From positions 1-64,000 of the forward strand of contig NZ_JAFCKB010000031.1 of the NCBI RefSeq assembly GCF_018130615.1: 64,000 bases of DNA, written 5' to 3'. The translations under genes and the position numbers were made by a program. A model generated the notes under the pieces. That model worked only from the letters and a program-made list of their open reading frames with translations, did not search any database and had not been told where the DNA came from. This DNA is from Bradyrhizobium manausense. GTDB lineage: Bacteria; Pseudomonadota; Alphaproteobacteria; Rhizobiales; Xanthobacteraceae. Positions 26,161-35,321 of this stretch are shown piece after piece (the first letter of the stretch is position 1; each line of letters begins with the position of its first letter).

Positions 26161-26880
26161 TCAGCCGGAGGACGCGATCGGCTTATACTCTTGCCAGAAG
26201 ACGACCTTCATAGCGTCCTTGAGCTTCCGAAGCTCCAACCCCTCGTGAGCATCGGGCTCGAGCAATCCAGCGACAATCGAGCCATATCGTGATGCACGCT
26301 CGTACTCGATGGCGGCGCTTTCCCGCGTGATATCCCTCGGCGAATTCTTAACCCGGCAGCTTTTGTCGACGTCAATGTAGATCGCGTCCTGTTTTGCTCG
26401 GTCCCTCTCGCCGATAGCGACCGCGAGCACATCCGGCTCATACTCGTTATCGTCGAAGAAATTGCCGCGTCGGATCATCTCGAAATAGAGAATATTGAGA
26501 GCGCTGCTGATGCGCGACGGGAAACAGTCCCCGAGATCGTATTCTGCCGTAAGCTTGGCTTGGAGTTCCTCGATGGTCTCCCAGTCCGGACTGACGTACT
26601 CCATGACGATCGCAAGCAAATGTTTGCAAGCATGGCTTCTCATGATGCGCAACAGGTCCGTATCCCACGGCAGAAGCTCTTCACGCACCATGTAAAGAAG
26701 GAAAGCCTTTGCGTACTCCTCCTGCGCCAGCACGCAGATGGCAAGGCGGCCGCCGCCCCGTTCTTGGAATTCGAGCATCAGCGCGTCGTCCATCAAGCGC
26801 GATGCATTTGCGAGGCAAGCATCGATCGTGGCTTCCACGTCCGACTTGCGAGGAGTTTTCAAGAGTTTTGCCTTCCGCAT
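26161..26880 (-). CDS. AbiV-like abortive infection protein
   Basis: A 239-aa soluble helical protein with the AbiV-type layout: an N-terminal region ending in ICVLAQEEYAKAFLLY (the conserved A-x-EE-x2-K), then MRSHACKHLLA. R-x5-H in RSHACKH matches the HEPN ribonuclease motif. AbiV proteins block phage production, reportedly by shutting down translation. It is convergent with the patatin gene and transcribed alone. A second half of about 100 residues is less conserved. The family is inferred from motifs and the exact match to AbiV would need a profile search. Confidence 0.75.
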   Translation of the reverse strand: MRKAKLLKTPRKSDVEATIDACLANASRLMDDALMLEFQERGGGRLAICVLAQEEYAKAFLLYMVREELLPWDTDLLRIMRSHACKHLLAIVMEYVSPDWETIEELQAKLTAEYDLGDCFPSRISSALNILYFEMIRRGNFFDDNEYEPDVLAVAIGERDRAKQDAIYIDVDKSCRVKNSPRDITRESAAIEYERASRYGSIVAGLLEPDAHEGLELRKLKDAMKVVFWQEYKPIASSG

Positions 26881-27026
26881 TCGTCACACCCCTGGCCAAT
26901 AAGCCGGGCTAGCTGCTTCTCACGATACGCTGGACTTCCAGCATCGTCGCACAGAATCCAAGCAGATCAACTTGAAGCGCGGTGCTTCACAAAGCAAGGC
27001 ACCCCGCCAAGCGGGCTTCGCCCCCA

Positions 27027-27815
27027 TCACGCAGCTCGCACCCTGACTAGCGGAGCGACATAGCTCAGGACCTCATGCTGCTGCCCATCTTGGAAGAGAA
27101 AGTGATTGGAGCCTCCCTGGCTGAGCTTCCCGCGGAGCGCCTTGCTTACCCGAAGCTGCGTCGGCTCCATCCACGCGTACATCCCAGCATCAATGACCTC
27201 GTCTGAGAGGATATCGATGAACTGATTATGCCGACTGCCGACCGCGAGCTCGCTTTTCTGGCTAAGGCCCTCAGCAAGGCTGTCGAACGTCATGATCTTG
27301 AAGTCATCCGTTTCAGCGGCTCTCACGAGCCGCCGGCGATCCGCGTTGCCTTCGTATTCCGCGCGTCGCCCAAAGACGAGCACGTACTTGTTATAAGTCG
27401 GATTGCTGGCCATATGCCGCGGCACCTGGACGGCGCTGACGGACGCCAAAAAGCCCGCCTTGTTCTGGTCCGAGAGAAACCATGCCTTCCACTGATTGAT
27501 CTGCTGCAACGCGCGCGAAAAATCGCCGTGATACTCGTTCGTGTTGCCCTTGAAAAAGCTCGACCAGGGCTTTTCCAGCTCGATAAAGACGGCGTTCCAG
27601 TCATCCGTGCTCTTCGAGAAATAGAAGAAATCGGTTTTGTAGTCGGCGCCGAAAGAGAGCTTGCGAAGAACCAAGCTAAGCCCGATACCGTGGTTCTGTA
27701 CGAACTCCCGCGGGATGAAGCGCGTGTGCTGCTCAAGGTAAGCTTGATACGCTTGCTCCTCGCGTTTTTCGTCGAGCAACTGCACGAACCGCGCTGCTTC
27801 TTCATCCAAATTCAT
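27027..27815 (-). CDS. Shedu-like (DUF4263) nuclease
   Basis: A 262-aa protein with the Shedu/DUF4263 core: KTDFFYF (D62), then VFIELEKP (E79 with E81/K82) and RALQQINQWK, which fits the PD-(D/E)XK catalytic triad plus the downstream Gln helix. Shedu is a single-gene antiphage system in which SduA nucleases cut DNA. The usual E-x-K is read here as ELEK, a small departure. The N-terminus (ARFVQLLDEKREEQAYQAY) is a helical region common in the family. It is transcribed alone, upstream of the excisionase/integrase end of the island. Confidence 0.83.
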   Translation of the reverse strand: MNLDEEAARFVQLLDEKREEQAYQAYLEQHTRFIPREFVQNHGIGLSLVLRKLSFGADYKTDFFYFSKSTDDWNAVFIELEKPWSSFFKGNTNEYHGDFSRALQQINQWKAWFLSDQNKAGFLASVSAVQVPRHMASNPTYNKYVLVFGRRAEYEGNADRRRLVRAAETDDFKIMTFDSLAEGLSQKSELAVGSRHNQFIDILSDEVIDAGMYAWMEPTQLRVSKALRGKLSQGGSNHFLFQDGQQHEVLSYVAPLVRVRAA

Positions 27816-28035
27816 CTTGGCTCCAAAGGCTGGGCGCTAGTTTTAACCTACTATCCCGGCGCCCCCCGGCTTGAGCAAGGATTTTGATAACCGGGAAGCC
27901 CTGCGAAAACGGGCGCGGTTCGTCCTATTTGTACGCCACAGATACCCAGCAGCCATGCCTGCTCGCTCGATTTCTGTATTCCTGCTGAGGTCTGCGATCT
28001 TATTGCCTCAAACCGATCAGGGTTTGGGCTGAGGC

Positions 28036-28404
28036 ATGAACGGCAAAGACAAAAAGCCTCCGACCGAGGCAATGGGGTCGCCAAATAGTGGTGAAATGCC
28101 GCCTGCCACAAAGCGGCGTCGCAAGAACCGTGGCATGCCGCCTCCGGCGACGTTTGATATCGATACACTGCCGAGCAGCTCAAATTTGACGGCATTAGAG
28201 GCGGCCGCGGTCATCCGGCGCACGCCCGGAGCGCTGGAACAGTGGCGGCGCGATCCAAACCACCCGCTGAAATGGCGCTACGTCGATGGCCGGCCCCTCT
28301 ATCGTGTCGATGCGGTGCGCGACTATCTGGCGAAGTGCGATAGGACCACTAGGGCGCCTCAGCCGCATAATGCTCACGGAGACGGCCGAGGAGCTCGGCC
28401 TTGA
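28036..28404 (+). CDS. excisionase-like winged-helix DNA-binding protein
   Basis: A 122-aa protein: a basic, Pro-rich N-terminus (ATKRRRKNRG) and a MerR/Xis-type helix-turn-helix at about 55-103 (TALEAAAVIRRTPGALEQWR then YVDGRPLYRVDAVRDYL). Such proteins direct excision by tyrosine integrases or regulate island genes. It runs convergent to the integrase and its end overlaps the integrase end by 56 bases, as often seen for int/xis pairs. Its tail after residue 105 is low in complexity. Confidence 0.76.
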   Translation: MNGKDKKPPTEAMGSPNSGEMPPATKRRRKNRGMPPPATFDIDTLPSSSNLTALEAAAVIRRTPGALEQWRRDPNHPLKWRYVDGRPLYRVDAVRDYLAKCDRTTRAPQPHNAHGDGRGARP

Positions 28405-29680
28405 TCGGGTCAAGCGGATTCGTCCGCTGAAGGCGCGCGATTTTGCCGACCCGTTTCGCGCCGACCAATTCCGCAATGTAGTCGTGGGCCGCTTCGAACG
28501 CCATCTTGCGGATGATCCACTGTTCGTCGTGATTGTAGACCTGATCAATTCCGCCTGGCTTTTGCCCAACACACAGCCGCTGGATTTCGTTGTCGTAGCC
28601 GCAACGCGACATGATGGTGCGCAAGCTGCGCCTTAAGTCATGCATGGTGAACTTGGCGACGCTCGCTTCCTTGACCAGGCGATTGACCATCTTGGTGAAG
28701 CCGGACATCTGGCCGCCGGTCTTCGGTGATGGGAAGACATAGTCGGAGGTTGCCCGCTGGAAATGTTTCGCGGCCGTGAGGACCTCGTCAACCAGGTGAG
28801 TGCGCGGCACATCGTGGTGCAGCCCCATCTTGGTCCACGCCGCATCGAAGGTGATCCGGTCGTCCATGATGTGCTTTCGCCACTCGATCATGGTAGGCTC
28901 GCTGCGGCGCGGGCCGCCGAGCAGACACGTGCGTGCCAGGAGACCGAAAGCCCCGAGCTTGCCGGATGCATCCCAGACCTTGATGATTTCCTCATCGGAC
29001 AGCGCGCGGCCCTTTGTTCGGCGCCCGACTCTCTGCGCGCGAGTTTCCTTGGGCGCGCGATAGCCGGCGAGCACGTTGTGCTCGACGTAGCCTTCGCCGA
29101 CGCACCATTCGAGGAAGGTGTGCACGTGCTTGCGCAAGTCCTTGGCGGCACCGCGCTTGCCGGTCTTGGCAATCTTGTCGACCGCAGCCATGATCTGCCG
29201 TCGCGTCAGGTCCCCCACGCCGCTCTCGGCGTGATCCTTGAGCCCGCGCCGCAGCGCCGACATTGCTGGCTTCCAGTTGACGACTTGACGTTCGGTCAAG
29301 GACGTCTGGTAGGGACCATCTTCATCAATGAGGGTCCCTAGCGTGGTGCGCTGCTTCTCGGCTGCCTGTTGCCGCCTCGCCTCGCGCTTCGCGTCGTTCG
29401 GGTCCAAGCCCTTGACGACCTCGCCTGCGGCGATGGTGGCGGCCTTGCGCGCGGCCTTCTCATTATATTTGGGCCACGCGCCAAGGGTTTTGCGCTGGGT
29501 CCCCCTCACCCCCGGCTTGGTGAAGAGGTAGACCCAGGTCCGGCCGCCGGTGGCGCGCATGCGCAAGGCGAGGCCGGGCAGCTTGTCGTCGTGGAGATAA
29601 TGCTGCGCCTTACCCGGCGGCAGCGTTGCGTTGCGGATCACCGCATCGGTGAGTGTCAGCTGGTTGGCCGGCTCCGTCAT
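28349..29680 (-). CDS. tyrosine-type site-specific integrase of a genomic island
   Basis: The ATG at 29680 gives 443 aa; an in-frame extension to 29878 is unlikely to be coding. The N-terminal DUF4102-like arm-binding domain (DAVIRNATLPPG, LRMRATGGRTWVYLF), a core-binding domain (about 115-210) and the catalytic domain are present. The catalytic residues are visible: Arg in GGPRRSEP (258/259), HDLRR (H347, R350) and Y382 in QVYNHDE. P4-type integrases like this insert islands at the 3' end of tRNA genes; a tRNA 3'-end fragment at 30006-30043 fits. The gene points away from that fragment, into the island. Confidence 0.92.
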   Translation of the reverse strand: MTEPANQLTLTDAVIRNATLPPGKAQHYLHDDKLPGLALRMRATGGRTWVYLFTKPGVRGTQRKTLGAWPKYNEKAARKAATIAAGEVVKGLDPNDAKREARRQQAAEKQRTTLGTLIDEDGPYQTSLTERQVVNWKPAMSALRRGLKDHAESGVGDLTRRQIMAAVDKIAKTGKRGAAKDLRKHVHTFLEWCVGEGYVEHNVLAGYRAPKETRAQRVGRRTKGRALSDEEIIKVWDASGKLGAFGLLARTCLLGGPRRSEPTMIEWRKHIMDDRITFDAAWTKMGLHHDVPRTHLVDEVLTAAKHFQRATSDYVFPSPKTGGQMSGFTKMVNRLVKEASVAKFTMHDLRRSLRTIMSRCGYDNEIQRLCVGQKPGGIDQVYNHDEQWIIRKMAFEAAHDYIAELVGAKRVGKIARLQRTNPLDPIKAELLGRLREHYAAEAP

Positions 29681-30005
29681 GTTTCCTTCCCTCTCTCTGT
29701 GCCCAGCGTGCCCGCAAGAAGGGCAGTCAGCCCTCGAGCAGAACCGCGCCTCAGACCCTCCCCTTGCCGTGTGCCCGCGCGGAGAGGATCCAGAGACCCA
29801 AACAGAACCGGGTCTCAGACCTCCGTTGCTTTTGTGCCCCAAGGGAAAATCCACGGCGGGCACAACGGGGGCATACAAAATGTAGCAAGGTCACCTATGG
29901 GCTCTTATGGCCAAACAAGGCCACAACCAACGTCAATTAAAGGGTTTTTACATTTCAACTATGGCCGGATTTGGTTAGCTCGGGTCTACGGATTGTGGTT
30001 CACAC

Positions 30006-30043
30006 GGGAGAGGTCCAAGGTTCGATCCCTTGTGCGCCCACCA
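30006..30043 (+). other. right attachment site: 3' end of a tRNA gene (probably tRNA-Lys)
   Basis: The bases form a T arm (CAAGG-TTCGATC-CCTTG), then TGCGCCC, discriminator A and CCA. The matching 5' acceptor strand (GGGCGCA) and a good anticodon arm are absent upstream, so this is a tRNA fragment, not a full gene. The sequence matches the end of alphaproteobacterial tRNA-Lys as I remember it. It sits 325 bases beyond the integrase start and marks the island's right edge. Confidence 0.65.
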
Positions 30044-30878
30044 CGCTTCGCCAAAAGGTTTCGCGTGGCGCAGCCACGCCCGATAATGACGAAGCGTGTC
30101 CGGCGTAGCTCGAAGAGCGCAGACGGACCGGGGCGTCTCCGTCAGAAGTGTCGAAACAACCCCATGCACAGTAGCCGACGCCCGCCGGATCAAGGGATTG
30201 CGAATTTTCCGAATTTCAGTTGACGCGTCGGGCAAAACACCGGCAGAATGGCAGCATCCCGGAAGAGGACCGCGCTGCCGACGACTCGCACCGGGCGATT
30301 GAAACCGTATCCTCACTGGTGAGCGTGACCTTCCGGCCATTCGCGAGGAGCGGCACGGCTCGATCCCGTTCGCGCAGTTGCGCTCCTCCCCGAGCCACCC
30401 GTATGCCCTCAGGCAATTTTGAGGAGCGCATTGGGAGATCGCGACGCTGAAGACGGCTATCGCGCCGCTTTTCTCGAACGCTTCTTGACTGCGGTGTGCC
30501 GGTGTCTTGGCACTCATGCTTCACTCCCTTGTGCAGACGGCAGAACCCGCTCAATCCTGGGATCGAGCGGGCCAAGCGGCCGTTCGTCATTCTGCAAGGA
30601 TGGGCGCCGATTTGCTTCCACCGGTCGGCTCCGGTGCTCGGATCGAGTGTTCCTGCGAGATCCGTCGAGATGCAGGCAAGGTCTTTATCAATTGACTTGT
30701 CCGCACGAGAGTGGTCACGTGACCGCACCAGACCGCATCGCATGTGACAAGCGGATAGGCTGGTCCGGAGCTGGCGACGAATGTCGCTGCTACTATCCTG
30801 AAAACTCGCAATCAAGCTCCTGCGCAATTGGCTGCCTGCAGGACGTGTCGCATTTGCAGCCCCAAGCGAGGAGGATCA
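30044..30878. other. gene-free interval between island and rpsU
   Basis: I find no supported gene in these 835 bases. Frames on both strands are Arg/Ser-rich and switch frame without codon bias; a minus-strand frame with MSAKTPAHRSQEAF near 30517 might be the relic of a small gene. The last 40 bases carry the rpsU ribosome-binding site. Confidence 0.5.
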
Positions 30879-31160
30879 ATGCAGGTCGTCGTCAGAGACA
30901 ACAATGTCGAGCAGGCGCTTCGTGTTCTCAAGAAGAAGATGCAGCGTGAAGGCGTCTTCCGGGAGATGAAGCAGCGACGCTCCTACGAAAAGCCCTCTGA
31001 AAGGAAGACTCGCGAGAAATCCGAAGCCATTCGCCGAGCCCGTAAGCTCGCTCGAAAGCAGGCGATCCGGGAAGGATTGCTGCCCGCACCGCCGAAAAAG
31101 AAGCCCTTCGAGCGCAAACCGCCTTTGCCCGAGGTCAAGGCCCGGGTCCCTACGGCCTGA
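30879..31160 (+). CDS. rpsU: 30S ribosomal protein S21
   Basis: The ATG at 30879 follows GAGGAGG; an in-frame start at 30828 would add 17 unrelated residues. The 93-aa protein begins [20 protein letters not shown] and contains [20 protein letters not shown], the S21 signature, then a basic tail extended by a Pro-rich alphaproteobacterial C-terminus ([14 protein letters not shown]). S21 joins the small subunit near the anti-Shine-Dalgarno region and helps initiation. It is monocistronic and starts the chromosomal region right of the island. Confidence 0.97.
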   Translation: MQVVVRDNNVEQALRVLKKKMQREGVFREMKQRRSYEKPSERKTREKSEAIRRARKLARKQAIREGLLPAPPKKKPFERKPPLPEVKARVPTA

Positions 31161-31287
31161 AATCGATACCGCGCAACACGAGCTCAAGAAAATGGCGCGC
31201 GAATACAAGGTCCGCGCTGATTGTGGCTGGAAGCGCATCAGCGAGACGATCAGGGAACAGCTGCCACGGACTGCCCTCTCTGACCAA

Positions 31288-31308
31288 CGGCGCCTGTGGC
31301 AGGCGCCG
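31288..31308. terminator. hairpin between convergent rpsU and methyltransferase genes
   Basis: CGGCGCCTG-TGG-CAGGCGCCG is a perfect 9-bp stem with a 3-base loop in the 190-base gap between two converging genes. No T-run follows on either strand, so it may act only as a bidirectional RNA 3'-end stabiliser or Rho-assisted terminator. Confidence 0.5.
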
Positions 31309-31350
31309 TCGGTCTGCTGCGCGCCCTCACGGCTTCGCGCCGGGCTGAAC

Positions 31351-32133
31351 TCACGCCGATGGAAACGGGTTTGCCGCCTTGGTGTATTTCAGCGCGCCGA
31401 TGCCAAAGCCTTCCTGGCTGCGGTTCTGGATGAATTCCTTGTGCTCGTAGTGCGGCGACAATTCGCGCCATAGCTGCGGGACGCCGCCGGCCCAGGCGCT
31501 GGTGTTGCCGCTGGACTCGCAGATGTCGTGGAACAGGATGATCCCGCCCTCGCGAACGAAGTGCCGGTAGCAGAGAAAATCCTGCTTGACGCCTTCGTAG
31601 CGATGATCGCCGTCGATGAACAAGGTGTCGATCAACCTGCCGTTCAGAAACTTCTCGACCCGCTTGACGGTATCATCCGCGTAGGACGGCATGTCGAAGA
31701 AGGTCCATTGCTGCTTCGGCGTGGCGAGCAGCTTCAGCATTTCCTTGTTCTTCACGTGCAGATCGATGCAGATCATCGTCTCCATCGTCGGCAGAAATCG
31801 CCCGAACAGGAGCGAGGTGCCGCCGTTCAGCGTTCCGATTTCAACCACGAGCTTCGGAGCGGAGGCGGCGATGTAATCGAGCGCCGACGAAATCTCCGTC
31901 TCGATCTGACAGGAGCCTGTGCCCATATGATGCTTGGTGAAATCGATCACGTCCTGCACGCTCGATGCGCGCTTGTACTCGCCGATGATCTCGTCGCGCC
32001 TTTGCGTATTGAATTTGAGGCGCAGTGCAGGTCCGCTGTCGGCCAGACGCTTCTTGACCTGTCGGACCGCGAGGACGGTCGGATGAAATTTCAGTTCCGT
32101 GAGTCGCTCATTCAAGGCTTTGCTTAACGACAT
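31351..32133 (-). CDS. class I SAM-dependent methyltransferase (CmcI-like)
   Basis: A 260-aa protein. Motif I is VVEIGTLNGGTSLLFG at about 95-110, followed by ICIDLH (motif II) and FIDGDHRYEGVKQDF (the acidic post-motif region typical of Methyltransf_24 and cephalosporin hydroxylase-like proteins). HDICESSGNTSAWAGG fits the active-site loop. Such enzymes often methylate sugars or secreted metabolites; the substrate is not evident. It is transcribed alone, convergent to rpsU. Confidence 0.83.
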   Translation of the reverse strand: MSLSKALNERLTELKFHPTVLAVRQVKKRLADSGPALRLKFNTQRRDEIIGEYKRASSVQDVIDFTKHHMGTGSCQIETEISSALDYIAASAPKLVVEIGTLNGGTSLLFGRFLPTMETMICIDLHVKNKEMLKLLATPKQQWTFFDMPSYADDTVKRVEKFLNGRLIDTLFIDGDHRYEGVKQDFLCYRHFVREGGIILFHDICESSGNTSAWAGGVPQLWRELSPHYEHKEFIQNRSQEGFGIGALKYTKAANPFPSA

Positions 32134-32344
32134 TATCGAACCTCAATTCACTGAGAGCCCCGCACAACCGAGTGCTAGGATCGTTGCGAATTTGGGACAA
32201 CTTAAGGTTTTTGCTTGACGGCAAAATGACCCGACGAGCTGACCTCGCCGGGCGATTGCAAGAGTCTCGAGTTCCCGAAGGCCCTCGCCGGCGAAACCGC
32301 CCACAGACGCGACAGATCGGCACGCACCCGTGAGTGCGTCTTGC

Positions 32345-33553
32345 TCAAACTCTATGCACTGCGTTGTCACTGGTGGTGACCGTGATATCGGCGTAGCGAC
32401 ACGCGCCGTGGCGGCGCTGGAACGGTGCGACCGCCAGCAACCAGATTTTCGAGATCGCCTTCGCCGGTCCGCCGATATGGGCGGCGTAGTCTGCCGCGAT
32501 GTCGCGTTCATGCGCTTGCCAGGTTCCGAGACCCGCCTTGCCGGAACGAACGATCATATGCGTCTCGATCGCTGTCCAGGCGGGCAGCGGGCATCGGAAG
32601 ACCTTGCCCTCGGGCAAGTGCTCGCTCCAGATATAGGTCAGATCCTGCCCGTCTTCGAACTTCACGCCGATCGAAAGATAGTCATGCGTCGCAGCCTGGT
32701 CTTCCGCGACGACCGATGGCAGTTGATCGATCTTCCAGCGCCATGCGAGACGCGGACGGGAGGTCAACGGAACCGGCAGTGGCCGCTCGATGATACTGAC
32801 ATGGCCCGTGGTATCGCAGACGATCTCGCCGTCGGCGGCCTGATTGAAGACTTCCTGCCCACCACCGAAACCGAGCAGGTTCGACCACCCCGCCGGCAGC
32901 TTAGCTCCACGCTCAAGACGCGCGAGCTCGGACTTGAGCAGACCGCCGACATCGCCATGCGCCAGCAGGCTCTTGATGCCGACAGCCGCATCGCCGCGCC
33001 ACAGCAGGGCAACGCCGGTGATTTCGACATCCGCCTTCTTGTAAATGTCTTCCGGCGTCCCCAGCACACCGTCCTCACTGGTCCATTCCGCGGCCGAGCG
33101 CGCGACCTCGATTGGTCCGTCATGGGAGACCGGCATCGTTCCCGTATCCAGCATCGGATTGTACATCGGCCGCAGCCCGCGCGAGCGTGCGTGGAAGACC
33201 AGACCCGGACCGAACCAGAGATCATGCTCGCGCGACAGCCACATGCGACCGCCCAGCAGGAACGTCACTTGCTGGCCGCGCGCCGCGTCGAGCCCGAAAT
33301 CGGTCCACGGCAGATCGGCGCCCTTGAGCTCGAAAGCCCTGGTGGCGAGCAGCTCCGCTGAACTCGCCTTCGCGATGAGATCCTTGATGCCGCTGACGAT
33401 GTCGACCTGAACGCTCTGCTCCGCCGCTTGCGCTGTCCGCAGCGCCGGGCCGGCAAAGGGCAGCGCCAGGCCGAGCGCGGAGGCACGTAACATGACATCA
33501 CGCCGGGAAATCTTCCCGGCAGGAGACGAGAAGCCAAGACAAGCAAAGCACAT
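32345..33553 (-). CDS. DUF3047 protein with Tat signal
   Basis: The ATG at 33553 has GGGAGG upstream; a longer frame reaching 33877 runs into the divergent AraC gene and is not credible. The N-terminus carries a twin-arginine signal (KISRRDVMLRASALGLALPF), so the 402-aa protein is exported folded. The C-terminal part (LAWRWKIDQLP, DYLSIGVKFEDGQDLTYIWS, ADYAAHIGG) is the DUF3047 domain, probably a carbohydrate-binding-like beta sandwich. Function unknown. A divergent AraC gene starts 132 bases upstream and may control it. Confidence 0.82.
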   Translation of the reverse strand: MCFACLGFSSPAGKISRRDVMLRASALGLALPFAGPALRTAQAAEQSVQVDIVSGIKDLIAKASSAELLATRAFELKGADLPWTDFGLDAARGQQVTFLLGGRMWLSREHDLWFGPGLVFHARSRGLRPMYNPMLDTGTMPVSHDGPIEVARSAAEWTSEDGVLGTPEDIYKKADVEITGVALLWRGDAAVGIKSLLAHGDVGGLLKSELARLERGAKLPAGWSNLLGFGGGQEVFNQAADGEIVCDTTGHVSIIERPLPVPLTSRPRLAWRWKIDQLPSVVAEDQAATHDYLSIGVKFEDGQDLTYIWSEHLPEGKVFRCPLPAWTAIETHMIVRSGKAGLGTWQAHERDIAADYAAHIGGPAKAISKIWLLAVAPFQRRHGACRYADITVTTSDNAVHRV

Positions 33554-33685
33554 ACAATCCTCCCTGCCCCACCGCGATGCGGGCGTATGGCCGTAGTCCA
33601 TCGGGACTCGCATGCTATGTTTCCGTGCCGAGTTCGGCCCGCCAGGATGCGCCGATCTCGCCGCCAATTTGGCGCATGAGGGCAG

Positions 33686-34729
33686 ATGCACCAGACCGGT
33701 TACACGCGCGCGAGCACGCTCGGCCCGATCGCAGAGGTCGTAGCGGCGGCCGGAGGATCGATCGAGCGGGTGTTTCGCCGCGCCGATCTTCCCCTCGCCT
33801 TGCTGGACTCGCCGGACACGCTGTTGCCACTCCGTGATCATTTCCGGCTGTTGATGATGACCTCGCGGGAATTGCACGACGAGGTGTTTGCAGCGCGCCT
33901 CGGTCGCCAGGCGTCGATGGCCGGCCTCGGCGTTTTCGGCCGATGGGTCGCGCAGGCGCCAACCCTACTCGAGGCGATCCAGCGCGCTGGAACCAGCCTG
34001 CCGCACATGCTGCAGAATGCCACGCAGCTGGTGGTCCGCCGCTACGGCAACGAAATTCACTGGTCGTACGAAGTATCCGACCCGGCGCGCGACGGGCGCC
34101 TGCAGAACGAGATGCTCGCGATCTGGTACATGATCGCCGTCGTCAGGCATTTTACCGGCGCGTGGTGGCTGCCTGACAGAATCATCCTGGGCGGCCTTCC
34201 AAGCCGGCTGCGATGTCAGGCCGGCGAGTTGATGGGCACCGACACGGCCATCGACAACGCCGCGAGCGCGATCGTGTTCGATCGACGGTTGCTGAGGTCA
34301 GTCAATCCAAATCTTGGGCAAGACGATGGGCTGGCCGCAAGCGAACTTGGACGCATTTTTGACCTGCCGGATCCGGACGACCTGCCGGGTCGTCTCTCCG
34401 TGCTGATCGAACTGGAGCTGCTCGATCGTCGTCCGTCTCTCGCGCACATGGCAGCCCGATCGGGACTCGCGAGACGAACGCTGCAGCGCCGGCTCAGCGA
34501 AGCCGGCCTGAGCTACAGCGACCTGCTGCGAAACGCGCTGCAGCGACGGGCGGTGAGACTGCTATCTCAGACCGAGCGCTCGATCAGCGAAATCGCAGCC
34601 ATGCTCGGCTATGACGACCCCTCTCATTTCAGCCGGGCCTTCGAACGCTGGAGCGGCGTTCCCCCCACCCATTGGCGGCGTCTCCTGGAAGCGCGCGCGC
34701 AGCCGGACACCCACCCTTCAAGTTCCTGA
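33686..34729 (+). CDS. AraC-family transcriptional regulator
   Basis: A 347-aa protein with an arabinose-binding-like N-terminal domain typical of the OruR/ArgR group (LGRQASMAGLGVFGRWVAQA) and a C-terminal double helix-turn-helix at about 250-335: ARSGLARRTLQRRLSEAGLS and ISEIAAMLGYDDPSHFSRAF, with the family signature around PPTHWRR. It would activate genes in response to a small ligand. It is divergent from the DUF3047 gene, its likely target. Confidence 0.92.
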   Translation: MHQTGYTRASTLGPIAEVVAAAGGSIERVFRRADLPLALLDSPDTLLPLRDHFRLLMMTSRELHDEVFAARLGRQASMAGLGVFGRWVAQAPTLLEAIQRAGTSLPHMLQNATQLVVRRYGNEIHWSYEVSDPARDGRLQNEMLAIWYMIAVVRHFTGAWWLPDRIILGGLPSRLRCQAGELMGTDTAIDNAASAIVFDRRLLRSVNPNLGQDDGLAASELGRIFDLPDPDDLPGRLSVLIELELLDRRPSLAHMAARSGLARRTLQRRLSEAGLSYSDLLRNALQRRAVRLLSQTERSISEIAAMLGYDDPSHFSRAFERWSGVPPTHWRRLLEARAQPDTHPSSS

Positions 34730-34737
34730 CCGCGTTC

Positions 34738-35220
34738 CTAAGCGATCTCGACGAGCTCAATCTCCTGCGCGCCCGCCCCCACGACATCGCCCACGGCTTT
34801 TCCCATCAGCGACTTCGCGACCGGCGATACGAACGAGATCGACCCGGCCTTCGGATCGGCTTCGTCCTCGCCGACGATACGGTAGGTCTGCACGCGGCCG
34901 TCGGCCCGGCTGAACGTCACGGTGCTGCCAAAGGCAACCGTCTCATGCGACGCCGGATTGGCGACGAGCTGCGCGGTGCGCAGCCTTTCGGCGAAGTAGC
35001 GGACGTCGCGCAAGGGAACCGCCGACTGCCTTCGCTTTTCGTTGACGTCGTCGATGGCTTGCGCGGCTTCATAGGCCTCGCGCGCGTCCTTGAGCTGCCT
35101 CTGCAGCGCCTGCAAGCCCGTCTCCGTCACGAGGTTTGGATGCGACGAGATCGGGCGATCCGGCAACAGCGTTTCGGAGGCGGTCTCGGCGCTCTCTTCT
35201 TTGGTAAAGGCGACGCTCAA
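34738..35220 (-). CDS. GreA/GreB-family transcription factor
   Basis: I choose the TTG at 35220 (CAGGA eight bases upstream), giving 160 aa, because an upstream frame adds sequence unlike the family. The N-terminal coiled-coil region (TETGLQALQRQLKDAREAYE) and the C-terminal FKBP-like domain (VAFGSTVTFSRADGRVQTYR, SISFVSPVAKSLMGKAVGD) are those of Gre-type factors that bind the RNA polymerase secondary channel. The rhizobial RPISSHPNLVT lead-in is typical of the rnk/Gre-like subgroup. It may rescue stalled polymerase or be a paralog with another role. It is convergent with the AraC gene. Confidence 0.88.
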   Translation of the reverse strand: MSVAFTKEESAETASETLLPDRPISSHPNLVTETGLQALQRQLKDAREAYEAAQAIDDVNEKRRQSAVPLRDVRYFAERLRTAQLVANPASHETVAFGSTVTFSRADGRVQTYRIVGEDEADPKAGSISFVSPVAKSLMGKAVGDVVGAGAQEIELVEIA

Positions 35221-35321
35221 TTCGAATATCCTGTCGAACAGTTTTGGAAATGATCGCCGCGCACTCGCACCGCGATCCACCGGAGTGAACCGCGCGGGGG
35301 GCGCCGGGCGATCATCCTCGA

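Noticed and set aside
29940-30043. Intact tRNA gene at the island edge
   Set aside because: The 5' acceptor strand (GGGCGCA) and a pairing anticodon arm are missing; only the T arm and 3' end are there.
29975-30517. Minus-strand frame of 180 codons across the island edge
   Set aside because: Its end reads WWAHKGSNLGPLPCE, the false translation of the antisense of a tRNA 3' end; no domain and no codon bias.
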